The notes beneath the pieces were generated by a model. The model was not told the DNA's origin. It did not search any database and saw only the letters and a list, made by a program, of their open reading frames with translations. A stretch of 64,000 nucleotides of DNA, from NCBI GenBank assembly GCA_049521915.1, contig JBEKOI010000014.1, forward strand, positions 6,604 through 70,603, given 5' to 3'. This DNA comes from Bog-756 sp049521915. GTDB lineage: Bacteria > Actinomycetota > Acidimicrobiia > Acidimicrobiales > RAAP-2. Position numbers and translations under genes: made by a program. This document shows, piece by piece, positions 33,106 through 41,635 of this stretch. How positions within the stretch are numbered: the first letter of the stretch is position 1; every line of letters begins with the position of its first letter.

Positions 33106-34554
33106 GTGACAGAATCCACCGGTCCCGTGCCGGTCCCGCCCACCGACGGACCCGAGGCCGCGCCCCGCAGCGTGCTGGTCATCGTCTGTGCCGGCGTGGT
33201 GTTGGCCAGCCTCGACCTGTTCATCGTCAACGTGGCCCTGCCACAGACATCCCTGCTCGTCTTCTTCGGGAAGCTGGCCGACCGCTACCGACGGGATCGC
33301 GGTTTCCTCCTCGGGGTGGCCGTGTTCACCGCGGCCTCGGCGGCCTGTGCCGCCTCGACCAGCGTCGGAATGCTGATCGGTTTCCGGATGGTCCAGGCCG
33401 CGGGGGCGGCGCTGCTCACGCCCACGTCCCTGGCCCTGGTCCTGGCCTCCCACGCCCCTGAACACCGCCAGGGGGCGGTGCGGGCCTGGACCGCCACCGG
33501 TGGGCTGGCCGCCGCGCTCGGTCCGGTGGTGGGTGGGTTGCTGGTGGCGGCCAGCTGGCGCTGGGTCTTCCTCGTCAATGTGCCGGTCGGGATGGCCGCC
33601 CTCGTCGCCGGATGGCGGCGACTCCCCCACATCGCCGGCCACGAGTCGGAACGGCCCGACTCCATCGGGGTGGTGCTGTCGACGGCGGGGATCGGCCTCC
33701 TGACCTTCGCTGTGGTGGAGGGGAGCAGGTGGGGTTGGGGCTCGACCGCAATCATCGGGTCGCTGGCCGGAGCCGTGGTCCTGATCGGGCTCTTCGTCGT
33801 CCACTGCCTCACCAGCGTCAACCCGCTCATCAGGCCGTCGCTCTTCCGGTCGAGGGCGTTCACGGGTTCGTCGATCGTCGCCCTCTTCTTCTCGGCCGCC
33901 TTCGGGGCCATGCTCTTGTCCATCGTCCTCTGGGAGCAAGAGGTGTGGGGGTGGAGCGCGCTGCGGGCCGGGCTGGCCATCGCCCCGGGGCCCCTCATGG
34001 TCCCGCTCATGTCCTTCGTCGTGGCCGGCCGGCTCATCGCCCGGTACGGACCCGCGGTGGTCATCGCCCTCGGCAGTGCGGTCTTCGCCGCGGGTGTGTC
34101 GTGGTGGGCCATCGCCATGGGGCTCCAGCCGGACTACATCTCGGACGTGCTCGGAGGCATGATCCTCACCGGTATCGGCGTGGGCCTCACCCTCCCCACC
34201 ATGATGGCGACGGCTTCGTCCTCCCTCCCGCCGGCATCATTCGCAACCGGTTCCGCCGTCGTCAACATGATCCGCCAGACCGGACTGGCCCTCGGAGTCG
34301 CCGCGCTCGTAGCCGTGCTCGGCACTGCCACCGCTCATGGCCTGCCCGAGCTCGATGCCTTCCGGCGCGCCTGGTGGGCGATCGCCGGCATCTCATGCCT
34401 GGGCATCGTCCCGGCTCTCGTCTTCCTCCACAGCCCGGGTGATCGAGCGCACGGGCGGGGTCGGACGGCGGCCGTCGGGGCGGTGCTGCTCAGCCCTCGG
34501 TCAGCTCCGCCGGCGCCGGTGGGCCGGAGCCACCCGGACCGACTTCGGCCTTGA
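33106..34554 (+). CDS. MFS transporter (DHA2 type) with internal deletion at helix 2
   Basis: A 482-residue DHA2-like transporter. Helix 1 is LVIVCAGVVLASLDLFIVNVALP, but the sequence then jumps straight to TSLLVFFGKLADRYRRDRGF. Against the full-length paralogue at 6917-8437 (ALPT ... SLLLLGGSLGDNFGRRR) 24 residues are missing, covering the first periplasmic loop and the outer half of helix 2. The frame is kept and the rest of the protein is normal, including GPVVGGLLVAASWRWVFLVNVP. It could be inactive or have a rebuilt helix. Start GTG 33106; its 3' end overlaps pspA by 65 bases. Confidence 0.82.
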   Translation: MTESTGPVPVPPTDGPEAAPRSVLVIVCAGVVLASLDLFIVNVALPQTSLLVFFGKLADRYRRDRGFLLGVAVFTAASAACAASTSVGMLIGFRMVQAAGAALLTPTSLALVLASHAPEHRQGAVRAWTATGGLAAALGPVVGGLLVAASWRWVFLVNVPVGMAALVAGWRRLPHIAGHESERPDSIGVVLSTAGIGLLTFAVVEGSRWGWGSTAIIGSLAGAVVLIGLFVVHCLTSVNPLIRPSLFRSRAFTGSSIVALFFSAAFGAMLLSIVLWEQEVWGWSALRAGLAIAPGPLMVPLMSFVVAGRLIARYGPAVVIALGSAVFAAGVSWWAIAMGLQPDYISDVLGGMILTGIGVGLTLPTMMATASSSLPPASFATGSAVVNMIRQTGLALGVAALVAVLGTATAHGLPELDAFRRAWWAIAGISCLGIVPALVFLHSPGDRAHGRGRTAAVGAVLLSPRSAPPAPVGRSHPDRLRP

Positions 34555-35230
34555 GCGCAGCGAGCTCCTTGTCCACCTCGGCGGCGGAACCGGCTTCGTC
34601 GAGCTCCCTTTGGATGTCATCGGTGGAGCCCCCGACGTCCTCGAGCACTCCTGACTGGAGCAGCTCGTCCATGGCGCCCGCGTGGGCCTGCATCGTGGCG
34701 ATCTTGTCCTGGGCCCGCTGGAGGGCGGCGCCGGAGTCCCCGAAGGTCTTGGAGATGCCGGCCGTGCTCTCGTCCACCGAGCTCACAGCCTTGGCCGCGG
34801 TGTACTGAGCCTTCATCACCTCTTTCTGGGTCCGGAACTCGTTCACCCGCTTCTGGAGGGCGGAGAGCGTTTGCTCGAGCTTCTCCTCCTGCTCGGTGAG
34901 CTGCTGGTGCTGGGGCTCCATGCCGTCGATCTGGGCCTGGGCGGCGGCCTTGCGGGAGAGGGCTTCTTTGGCCAGATCCTCTTTGCCCTGGGAGAGCGCG
35001 GCCCGGGCCTGGTCCTGGAGGTGGTCCACCGTGTGCTGGAGCTGCTGTTCCTGCAGCTCGATCTGCTTGCGGGACGCGGCCAGGTCCACCAGCGCCCGGC
35101 GGACCTGGGTGATCTGTTCGAGCATCTGCTCGTAGGAGAGATCGAGCATCTCGTCGGGCTTCTCCGCCGCATCGAGCGCCTTGTTGGCCTTGGCCTGCAC
35201 GATGTCGTGGGCCCGCTGGAAGAGGGACAT
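34490..35230 (-). CDS. pspA: PspA/IM30 family membrane-stress protein
   Basis: A 246-residue PspA/Vipp1 (ESCRT-III-related) protein. It begins MSLFQRAHDIVQAKANKALD, the amphipathic membrane-binding helix, followed by a long coiled coil (about residues 25-215) and a short Pro/Gly-rich tail. It should form membrane-bound oligomers that protect the inner membrane under stress. ATG 35230 with AGGAG eight bases upstream is clear; the much longer open frame upstream is spurious. The C-terminal 65 bases overlap the MFS gene on the other strand. No pspBC-like genes follow. Confidence 0.9.
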   Translation of the reverse strand: MSLFQRAHDIVQAKANKALDAAEKPDEMLDLSYEQMLEQITQVRRALVDLAASRKQIELQEQQLQHTVDHLQDQARAALSQGKEDLAKEALSRKAAAQAQIDGMEPQHQQLTEQEEKLEQTLSALQKRVNEFRTQKEVMKAQYTAAKAVSSVDESTAGISKTFGDSGAALQRAQDKIATMQAHAGAMDELLQSGVLEDVGGSTDDIQRELDEAGSAAEVDKELAALKAEVGPGGSGPPAPAELTEG

Positions 35231-35372
35231 GTCGATTCGCTCCTTGTGTCGATGACGGCCGGGATCTGGTCGATCCCCCGCCGCTCTCAGCTCCGGCCGG
35301 TTGCCGCGGTGGGCCTCGATCTCATAACGCAGGCTACTGCCTGGTCCCATCCCCACAGTCGTCGATCCGCCC

Positions 35373-35400
35373 CCGGCATAACCACCCCGGCATAACCACC
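35373..35400. repeat. Exact 14-bp tandem duplication
   Basis: CCGGCATAACCACC occurs twice in a row in the 216-base divergent gap between pspA and the quinone oxidoreductase gene. It is a simple recent duplication or a pair of direct-repeat binding sites, 47 bases before the oxidoreductase start. Confidence 0.8.
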
Positions 35401-35446
35401 GCCCGTTCCAGGTTGCAAGATTGAGAGAGGGTGGAAGGAGCTGTCC

Positions 35447-36364
35447 ATGCCGAGAGCAGTGAAGTTCGAGAAGTACGGGGATGTCGACGTCCTGGAGGTG
35501 GTCGACGTCCCCCGCCCCGTACCCGGTCCGGGCCAGGTGCTGGTCCGGGTCAGAGCGGCCGGCATCAACATCGGGGAGGCCAAGATCCGCCAGGGCCTGC
35601 TCGAGGAGCGGTGGCCGGCGACGTTCCCCTCCGGACAGGGCAGCGACCTCGCCGGGGTCGTCGAGGAAGTCGGGCCGGGCGTGACCGAGCCGGCCGTCGG
35701 CCATGAGGTCCTCGGCCACACCGACGGCCGAGCCAGCCAGGCCGACTACGTCGTGGTCGAGGCGGTCGACGTCGTCCCCAAACCGCCGGCCGTCCCCTGG
35801 GAGGTGGCCGGCTCGCTCTTCGTCGCCGGCACCACCGCCTACGCCACGGTTCGGGCCGTGTCGGTGGGCGAGGGCGACACCCTGGTGGTCGCCGGCGCGG
35901 CCGGAGGGGTGGGCTCCATCGCCGTGCAGTTGGCCTCGATGCACGGAGCCAGTGTGATCGGTCTGGCCGGTGCGGCCAACCACCAGTGGTTGAGGGACCA
36001 CGGCGTCGTGCCGGTGTCCTACGGCGACGGGACGATCGAGCGGATCGGCGAGGTTGCCGACCGGGTCGACGCGTTCATCGACGCGTTCGGGAACGGCTAC
36101 GTGGAGATGGCCCTCGAGCTCGGAGTGGAACCGTCCCGCATCGACACCATCGTCAACTTCGCCGCCGTCGAGCGCTACGGGATCAAAGCAGAGGGCAGCG
36201 CCACGGCCGCCGACCCGAAGGTCCTCTCCGAGTTGGCCGGGCTCGTGGCCGCGGACCGGCTCGAGGTCCCGATCGCCAGCACCTACCCGCTGGGCGAGGT
36301 CCGGGAGGCTTACCGGCAGCTGGAGAGCGGCCACGGGCGGGGGAAGATCGTCCTTCTGACCTGA
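35447..36364 (+). CDS. NADPH:quinone-oxidoreductase-like MDR protein (zinc-free)
   Basis: A 305-residue medium-chain reductase of the quinone oxidoreductase group. MPRAVKFEKYGDVDVLEVV is the typical N-terminus, the NADPH motif is VVAGAAGGVGSIAVQLA (about residue 148), and no zinc-ligand cysteines are present. It likely reduces quinones or enones with NADPH. The start has GGAAGGAG seven bases upstream. Substrate unknown. Confidence 0.87.
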   Translation: MPRAVKFEKYGDVDVLEVVDVPRPVPGPGQVLVRVRAAGINIGEAKIRQGLLEERWPATFPSGQGSDLAGVVEEVGPGVTEPAVGHEVLGHTDGRASQADYVVVEAVDVVPKPPAVPWEVAGSLFVAGTTAYATVRAVSVGEGDTLVVAGAAGGVGSIAVQLASMHGASVIGLAGAANHQWLRDHGVVPVSYGDGTIERIGEVADRVDAFIDAFGNGYVEMALELGVEPSRIDTIVNFAAVERYGIKAEGSATAADPKVLSELAGLVAADRLEVPIASTYPLGEVREAYRQLESGHGRGKIVLLT

Positions 36365-36376
36365 TCCGCCGGCCAA

Positions 36377-36391
36377 GGGACCTTTGGCCCT
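36377..36391 (+). promoter_or_regulatory. DosR-like box upstream of SGNH lipoprotein
   Basis: GGGACCTTTGGCCCT, part of a longer near-palindrome AAGGGACCTTTGGCCCTA. It starts 12 bases after the oxidoreductase stop and ends 34 bases before the lipoprotein ATG, closer than the other boxes. Confidence 0.6.
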
Positions 36392-36425
36392 AGGACCTGG
36401 TGTTGTCCCGGGCGAGACTTTGCCG

Positions 36426-37253
36426 ATGGGTGGTCGAGGATTGCTCCGGCGAACGGTCCTTCTCATTCCCGCTCTGGCCTTGGCCGCGTGCGCGGCACCG
36501 AGTTCCGCTCCTTCGCACCATCCCGGTACGGTCGCACGGACCGGCCAGGCCGAGGTGGACATCTTCGGCGACTCACTCGCCTATCAGGCGGCGCCGTACT
36601 TCAACGCGCTGGTCGAGGCCAGTGGTCAGGCCAAGGTCGACGATTTCGTCTTCGGGGGCACTGCCACCTGCGATTGGCTCCCCGACATGCGCCGGGTGGC
36701 CCGTACCCACCCTCCCCGGGTCGTGGTGATGGAGTTCGCGGGAAACACCTTCACCGCCTGCATGCGGAGCTGCATACCCGAATCGAGCTCGACCATCAGC
36801 CGCTACTGCTCGGCCATGTCGCAGGCCATCCGGATCTTTCTGGCCGTGGGAACACACATCTACCTGGAAGGCACCCCCATCGACTACCGCCAGTGGACAG
36901 TGCACGACCCCCATTGGGACGACCTGAACCGCGCCTTCGCGCAGCTGGCCGAGGTGTATCCGGGCCGGGTCACCTACGTGGATGCCGGGCGGGCGGTCGA
37001 GGGTGGCGATCAGGCGTTCGTGTGGATGCTCCCCTGCCTGGCATTCGAACCGTGCACCGGCCCCACGGTGGCGGGGGTGAGGAACGACGTCGTACGGTCT
37101 CCCGACGGGGTGCATTTCTGCCCCGACCAGAGCGGCAACCCGGTCGGCCAGGTCGTCCCCTGCGATGTCTACAGCTCCGGTGCCTTCCGGTTCGCGTCGG
37201 CCATGGCCGGGCCGGTCATCGGCTACCTGCACCTCACCCGCCCGGCCCGCTGA
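36426..37253 (+). CDS. SGNH/GDSL-hydrolase-fold lipoprotein
   Basis: A 275-residue secreted protein. A signal peptide with lipobox ALAAC gives a lipid-anchored Cys near residue 21. The SGNH markers follow: GDS in VDIFGDSLAYQAAP (nucleophile Ser), MEFAGNTF for the Asn block and DGVHFCPD for the Asp-His pair near the C-terminus. It should be an esterase or acyl/acetyl hydrolase acting at the cell envelope. Start ATG 36426 fits the signal peptide; the longer TTG frame does not. Confidence 0.8.
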   Translation: MGGRGLLRRTVLLIPALALAACAAPSSAPSHHPGTVARTGQAEVDIFGDSLAYQAAPYFNALVEASGQAKVDDFVFGGTATCDWLPDMRRVARTHPPRVVVMEFAGNTFTACMRSCIPESSSTISRYCSAMSQAIRIFLAVGTHIYLEGTPIDYRQWTVHDPHWDDLNRAFAQLAEVYPGRVTYVDAGRAVEGGDQAFVWMLPCLAFEPCTGPTVAGVRNDVVRSPDGVHFCPDQSGNPVGQVVPCDVYSSGAFRFASAMAGPVIGYLHLTRPAR

Positions 37254-37340
37254 ACGCCGGTGACGACGGGCGGGAGCCACCGGCCCACCCTCCGACGTCG
37301 CCGTCCCCGGAATCGGTACTGTGAACCCGGTGCAGCCCCG

Positions 37341-37697
37341 ATGAGCGAAGATTCGAACGACGGCCAAGCAGAGCCGGATGCCAGGTTCACCTACGCCAAC
37401 GAACGGACGTTCCTGGCCTGGAACCGCACCGCCCTGGCTCTCATCGCCACAGGGGTGGCGGCCACGCAGCTGCTCCCCGACTTCAAGGTGGACGGAGGCC
37501 GACGCATCCTGGGTCTCCCCTTGATCGCGCTGGGTGCGCTGGTCGCCGTGACTAGCTTTCTCCACTGGCAGGGGAATCAGCGCGCCATGCGGCGAGGCGA
37601 TCCGATCCCTCGCTCACGGATGCCTCTCGTACTTTCGGTGGGCGTGGCCGCCGTCGCCGTCATCGCCGTCGTGCTCGCTCTCATCGGCTCGAAATGA
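37341..37697 (+). CDS. DUF202 family membrane protein
   Basis: A 118-residue three-helix membrane protein. The N-terminal ANERTFLAWNRTALALIATGVA is the DUF202 signature, followed by two further hydrophobic helices. The family resembles the small VTC/SPX-linked YidH-type proteins and has no proven role. Its stop overlaps the start of a second DUF202 protein by four bases. Confidence 0.87.
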   Translation: MSEDSNDGQAEPDARFTYANERTFLAWNRTALALIATGVAATQLLPDFKVDGGRRILGLPLIALGALVAVTSFLHWQGNQRAMRRGDPIPRSRMPLVLSVGVAAVAVIAVVLALIGSK

Positions 37698-38044
37698 GGG
37701 AGGGCCACCCCTCGGACGACGATGCAGGAGAACAGCCCCGGGGGATCGACTCCGGACTGGCGGCCGAGCGAACACTGCTGGCCTGGAACCGGTCGGGGTT
37801 GGCGGTGATGGTCACCGTCGTCGTCGTGCTGCGAAGGCTGTGGCCCCTGCACGGCGACCGGGGGGTGGCGGCGCTGGGACTGATCGCCGGCGGAGCGGCC
37901 ACCTGGGCCGCGGGGATGCGAATCGCCCATCGGAGAGGGATGTCGGCCGGATCGCAGCCGGCCTTGAGCCGGCGGGCGGGCCGCATGCTGACCGTCGGGA
38001 CGCTTGCCCTCGCTCTGGCTGCATTCGTTGCCGGCTGGGTCTAG
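37694..38044 (+). CDS. DUF202 family membrane protein (second copy)
   Basis: A 116-residue paralogue of the preceding gene with the same AERTLLAWNRSGLAVMVTVVVV signature and three hydrophobic helices. The pair (ATGA overlap) probably forms a hetero-oligomer, as in the YidG/YidH arrangement. Its stop codon overlaps the stop of the ATL gene on the other strand by three bases. Confidence 0.85.
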   Translation: MREGHPSDDDAGEQPRGIDSGLAAERTLLAWNRSGLAVMVTVVVVLRRLWPLHGDRGVAALGLIAGGAATWAAGMRIAHRRGMSAGSQPALSRRAGRMLTVGTLALALAAFVAGWV

Positions 38045-38355
38045 CGGAACGACATCGGGTCGACGGCCGATCGGGCCGCCATGACCACCCGACCGTTGTC
38101 CACCCGCACCCCTTCGGAGCGAAGGAGCCGGGCCTGTTCGCGTTCGTGGCCCGGAACGAACCGTCCGGTGCTGGTCACCACCCGCCACCACGGAAGTCCC
38201 GGTTGACCGCGGGACAAGAGGGCGCCAACGGCGCGGGCCGCCCCGGCGTGGCCCGCTTCGAGCGCCACCTCGCCGTACGTCATCACCGTTCCGCGACCGA
38301 GCTTCCCGAGCACCCGGCGCACATCGTCTTCGAACTCCTGAGGCGCCTCAGGCAC
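38041..38355 (-). CDS. Alkyltransferase-like protein (ATL), MGMT DNA-binding domain
   Basis: A 104-residue MGMT-domain protein in which the alkyl-accepting PCHR motif is P55-W56-W57-R58, so it cannot take the alkyl group. ATL proteins bind O6-alkylguanine and hand it to nucleotide-excision repair. The Tyr that flips the base (Y27 in TVMTYGEVALEAG) and the following GAARAVG recognition helix are present. Start GTG 38355 overlaps the end of the agmatine deiminase gene by eight bases. Confidence 0.87.
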   Translation of the reverse strand: MPEAPQEFEDDVRRVLGKLGRGTVMTYGEVALEAGHAGAARAVGALLSRGQPGLPWWRVVTSTGRFVPGHEREQARLLRSEGVRVDNGRVVMAARSAVDPMSFR

Positions 38356-39472
38356 GCGGGACCTGTTGCGTGATGCAGTGGACGTTCCCGCCCCCGAGAA
38401 GGATCTCCCGACCCGGGACACCTTCGATACGGCGCCCGGTGAACTCATGGCCGAGCAGCTCTCGCACCGCGTCGTCATGCCGCTCGTCCAGGAGCGGATA
38501 GACCACCACCGTGTTGGCGACGAAGAAATTCACGTACGAGCCGGCCATGCGCTCGCCGGCCAACCGGGGGCGGGCGAAATCGCTCCGATCGATGCCCGAA
38601 GCCTCCTCGACGGTGATCGACAGTGGACCCGGTGAGGGTACGAGACCGACCTCCAACTGCCGTCCACGAGCATCGCTGGCCGACTCCAAGACGGTGCGGG
38701 CTTCGTGGGAGATGGCAGCCTGCGGATCATCGTTCTCTTCGCTCCAGGTCAACAGGACCCGGCCCGGTCGGGAGAAGCACGCCAGATTGTCGATATGCCC
38801 GTCGGTCTCGTCACCCCAGACGCCGCGGGGAATCCAGATGACCTTCTCCACCCCCAGGTAGGCGCCGAGGTGGGCTTCGATGTCGGACCGGGACAGGGTG
38901 GGATTCCGGTTGGGATTCAGGAGGCACTCCTCCGTCGTGATGCAGGTTCCCTGGCCGTCGACGTGCACCGACCCTCCCTCCAGCACGAACGGCGCCCGAT
39001 AGCGGGACACTTCCTCGAGCTCGCACACTTTGGAAGCCACCAGATCGTCGTTCGCCCACGGGAAGTAGAGCCCGTCGTCGATGCCACCCCAGGCGTTGAA
39101 CCCCCAGTCCACCGCCCTGCGCTCTCCACGGGCCCGGTTGATGACGAACGTGGGGCCGGTGTCCCGTATCCAGGCGTCATCACTCGACATCTCGACCACC
39201 TGGACCGATGGCGAACAGGTCGATCGGGCATGCTCCCACTGGCGGGCGGAGGCGAGCACCGTGACCGGCTCACTCTGGACGATGGCATCGGCAACCGCGG
39301 CGAAGGCGGCCTGCGCCGGTTTGGCCCCCGATCTCCAGTTGTCGGTCCGCTCGGGCCAGATGAGGTAGCAGCGCTCGTGCGCCTCCCACTCCCCCGGCAT
39401 GTGGAACCCGTCGACGTCCGGGGTCGAATCAAGCGTGGGAGAGGGCAACCGGACGGCCTCCTGGCTCAGCAC
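38348..39472 (-). CDS. aguA: Agmatine deiminase
   Basis: A 374-residue guanidine-modifying enzyme that converts agmatine to N-carbamoylputrescine and ammonia. Markers are HMPGEWEAHERCYLIWPER at the N-terminus, DAWIRDTGPTFV, WGFNAWGG, and the catalytic Cys C366 in GGGNVHCITQQ. Start GTG 39472 is chosen for length; a shorter ATG start is possible. It is transcribed divergently from N-carbamoylputrescine amidase, so the two steps of the agmatine-to-putrescine route flank one 163-base promoter region. Confidence 0.92.
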   Translation of the reverse strand: MLSQEAVRLPSPTLDSTPDVDGFHMPGEWEAHERCYLIWPERTDNWRSGAKPAQAAFAAVADAIVQSEPVTVLASARQWEHARSTCSPSVQVVEMSSDDAWIRDTGPTFVINRARGERRAVDWGFNAWGGIDDGLYFPWANDDLVASKVCELEEVSRYRAPFVLEGGSVHVDGQGTCITTEECLLNPNRNPTLSRSDIEAHLGAYLGVEKVIWIPRGVWGDETDGHIDNLACFSRPGRVLLTWSEENDDPQAAISHEARTVLESASDARGRQLEVGLVPSPGPLSITVEEASGIDRSDFARPRLAGERMAGSYVNFFVANTVVVYPLLDERHDDAVRELLGHEFTGRRIEGVPGREILLGGGNVHCITQQVPRA

Positions 39473-39635
39473 TGCGCCGGATCCAGGATCTTACCGCCGG
39501 CGCCGAACCGATAGGCTTCCACCCGCGTTCTGGTGGGCACGTAGAAAGTCAGGTGCGCGCGACGGTCAGGTGCGCAGCCCGGTGGACCACCTCCCAATTC
39601 CGCCGCCGGGCGGACAGCCGAGTCGGGGACAGCCG

Positions 39636-40484
39636 ATGACAGTGCGACTGGCAGTGATCCAACAGGGGTTCGGTGACAGCCGGGAGGAGAACCGCGACTC
39701 CATCGTGTCGGCGATCTCGGAGGCCATCGCGGCCGGGGCCGACGTGGTCCTGCCCCCCGAGCTGTTCGAAGGCCGGTACTTCCCTCAGTACGAACGGCAG
39801 GAGTTCTTCTCGTGGGCCACCGCTGCCGACGAGAATCCGGCCGTCATCGCCGTTCAGAAGGCCACGAAGGCCACCGGGGTGGTCGTCCCTGTTTCCTTTT
39901 TCGAAGCCGCCCCGCCCTCGTACTACAACTCCGTCGCCGTCGTCGAGGACGGGGCCGTCCTGGGCATCTACCGGAAGGCACACATACCGGACGGTCCCGG
40001 ATACGAGGAAAAGTTCTACTTCAGCCCGGGGAATTCCGGATTCAGGACGTGGTCCACCAGGCACGGCAGGATCGGTGTCGGTATCTGCTGGGACCAGTGG
40101 TTCCCGGAAGCGGCCCGGATGATGGCGCTGCAGGGGGCCGATCTGCTGCTGTACCCGACGGCGATCGGCAATGAAGTGGGAAGCCAGGCCGACAACGACA
40201 CCGCCGACATGTGGCGGCGTGCGATGGACGGGCACGCGGTGTGCAACCACGTACCGGTTGCCGCGGCCAACCGGATCGGACGCGAGGACGAGCTCACGTT
40301 CTACGGGTCGTCCTTCATCGTCGACCATCGAGGCAGACCTCTCGCCCAGGCGGGGCGGGCCACCGAAGAGACGATCCATGCCGAGCTCGACCTCGGCCAC
40401 GCAGCAGCAGACCGAGCTGGCTGGGGTCTGTTCCGCGATCGGCGGCCTGACCTCTACGGTGGCATCAGCGCGACGTCGTCGTGA
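39636..40484 (+). CDS. aguB: N-carbamoylputrescine amidase
   Basis: A 282-residue nitrilase-superfamily amidase that completes putrescine synthesis from agmatine. The Glu-Lys-Cys triad is visible: E42 in LPPELFEGRYF, K114 in YRKAHIPDG and C151 in GVGICWDQWFPEA. The ATG 39636 gives the canonical VRLAVIQQGF start; the long upstream extension is rejected. Its stop overlaps the MFS start by four bases (GTGA), suggesting that the transporter belongs to the same unit. Confidence 0.92.
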   Translation: MTVRLAVIQQGFGDSREENRDSIVSAISEAIAAGADVVLPPELFEGRYFPQYERQEFFSWATAADENPAVIAVQKATKATGVVVPVSFFEAAPPSYYNSVAVVEDGAVLGIYRKAHIPDGPGYEEKFYFSPGNSGFRTWSTRHGRIGVGICWDQWFPEAARMMALQGADLLLYPTAIGNEVGSQADNDTADMWRRAMDGHAVCNHVPVAAANRIGREDELTFYGSSFIVDHRGRPLAQAGRATEETIHAELDLGHAAADRAGWGLFRDRRPDLYGGISATSS

Positions 40485-41635
40485 CGCTCCGACCCGTCGG
40501 TTGGGTCTTCGTGCTCTTCGGCATCTTCTGGGGCGGCTGGGCCGTCGCCGCGGCCGACGTCGAGCGGGCCCTGCACCTCTCCAACGGTGGGTTCGGCCTC
40601 CTCCTCTCCCTTGCCCTCGTCGGTGCGGCCATAGCCAACGCGGTGGGTGGGACCTTGTGCCAGCGATTCGGAACCGGGAGGGTGCTCGGGACCGCGCTCC
40701 TCACCTGGTCCGCGGTCCTCACCCTCGGCGCCGTGGCCCGGGTTCCCGTACTGGTGGAGCTCCTCATCATCGTGATGGTGGCGAACGCGGGGCTCATCGA
40801 TATCGCCATCAACGTGGCGGCGACGGCGGCCTTGGCCGACAGGCCGGGGCGGCTGGTCGCGTTCCACGCCCGGTTCAACGGGGGGGCCGCAGCAGGGGCA
40901 GCGATGTGCGGGGTCCTCCTCGGCGTCGGCTCCTCGTGGCGTTGGTTGTGGGTGGGGGTTGCCCTCGCCGCCGCCGGATTGGGCATCGTGTGCCACAGGG
41001 TCCCACTCCCCGCCGGCGAGCGCGGCGAACGGTTGCCGTTCGGAGGCACCTTCTCGCTCCTCCGCCGCGAACGCCTGCTCCTGTTGGCCGGGGCGTTCGC
41101 ACTGGCGGCCCTGGTCGAGGGGGGCATCGAGCTCTGGGGGGTGCTGTTCCTGCGCACCTACCTGGCCTCGGGTGTCCTCATCGGAGCGGGCGGGGCCGTG
41201 CTCGGCTACTCGGTCGCCGCGTTGGCCAGGTTCACACTCGGACCCGCCGTCGGTCACCGGGGATCGGCTCGCGGGGTGATGATCGGGGCCGGCGCCGCCG
41301 CGGTGGGCGTGGCCGTCCTGGCCACGGCGGGCACCGCCGCGCTGGCCGCCGTCGGACTGGTGCTGGCTGCGGGGGGGATCTCGATGTGCTGGCCGCTCCT
41401 ACTGGCCCAGGCGGGGGCCGGCCGCACCCGGGCCGGAGCGGTGGTCGGGGCCGTTTCGGCAGTCGGCTATCTCGGGCTGGTCATGGGTCCCGCCATCGTG
41501 GGCTGGGTGGCCGAAGCCGTCGGCCTGCGCGCCGCCCTCGGCGTCCTCGCCGCGGCCGCCTTGGCTGTGGCGTTGGTCCCCCTCGGATCGAGCAGCGTCA
41601 CCGCCGCTGGTCCCTCGTCAGGTCCGGTGGGGTGA
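40481..41635 (+). CDS. MFS transporter downstream of aguB
   Basis: A 384-residue 12-helix major-facilitator protein of the FucP/YbjJ-like type. NAVGGTLCQRFGTGRV is the loop after helix 2 and GPAVGHRGSARGV the loop after helix 8. Translational coupling to aguB (GTGA) hints at transport of a polyamine-related compound, which is inference only. The 3' end overlaps the amidase gene by 18 bases. Confidence 0.82.
   Translation: MTLRPVGWVFVLFGIFWGGWAVAAADVERALHLSNGGFGLLLSLALVGAAIANAVGGTLCQRFGTGRVLGTALLTWSAVLTLGAVARVPVLVELLIIVMVANAGLIDIAINVAATAALADRPGRLVAFHARFNGGAAAGAAMCGVLLGVGSSWRWLWVGVALAAAGLGIVCHRVPLPAGERGERLPFGGTFSLLRRERLLLLAGAFALAALVEGGIELWGVLFLRTYLASGVLIGAGGAVLGYSVAALARFTLGPAVGHRGSARGVMIGAGAAAVGVAVLATAGTAALAAVGLVLAAGGISMCWPLLLAQAGAGRTRAGAVVGAVSAVGYLGLVMGPAIVGWVAEAVGLRAALGVLAAAALAVALVPLGSSSVTAAGPSSGPVG

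Noticed and set aside
35231..36562. 450-residue N-terminal extension of PspA
   Set aside because: PspA proteins begin at the MSLFQRAHD helix, which has its own ribosome-binding site at 35230.
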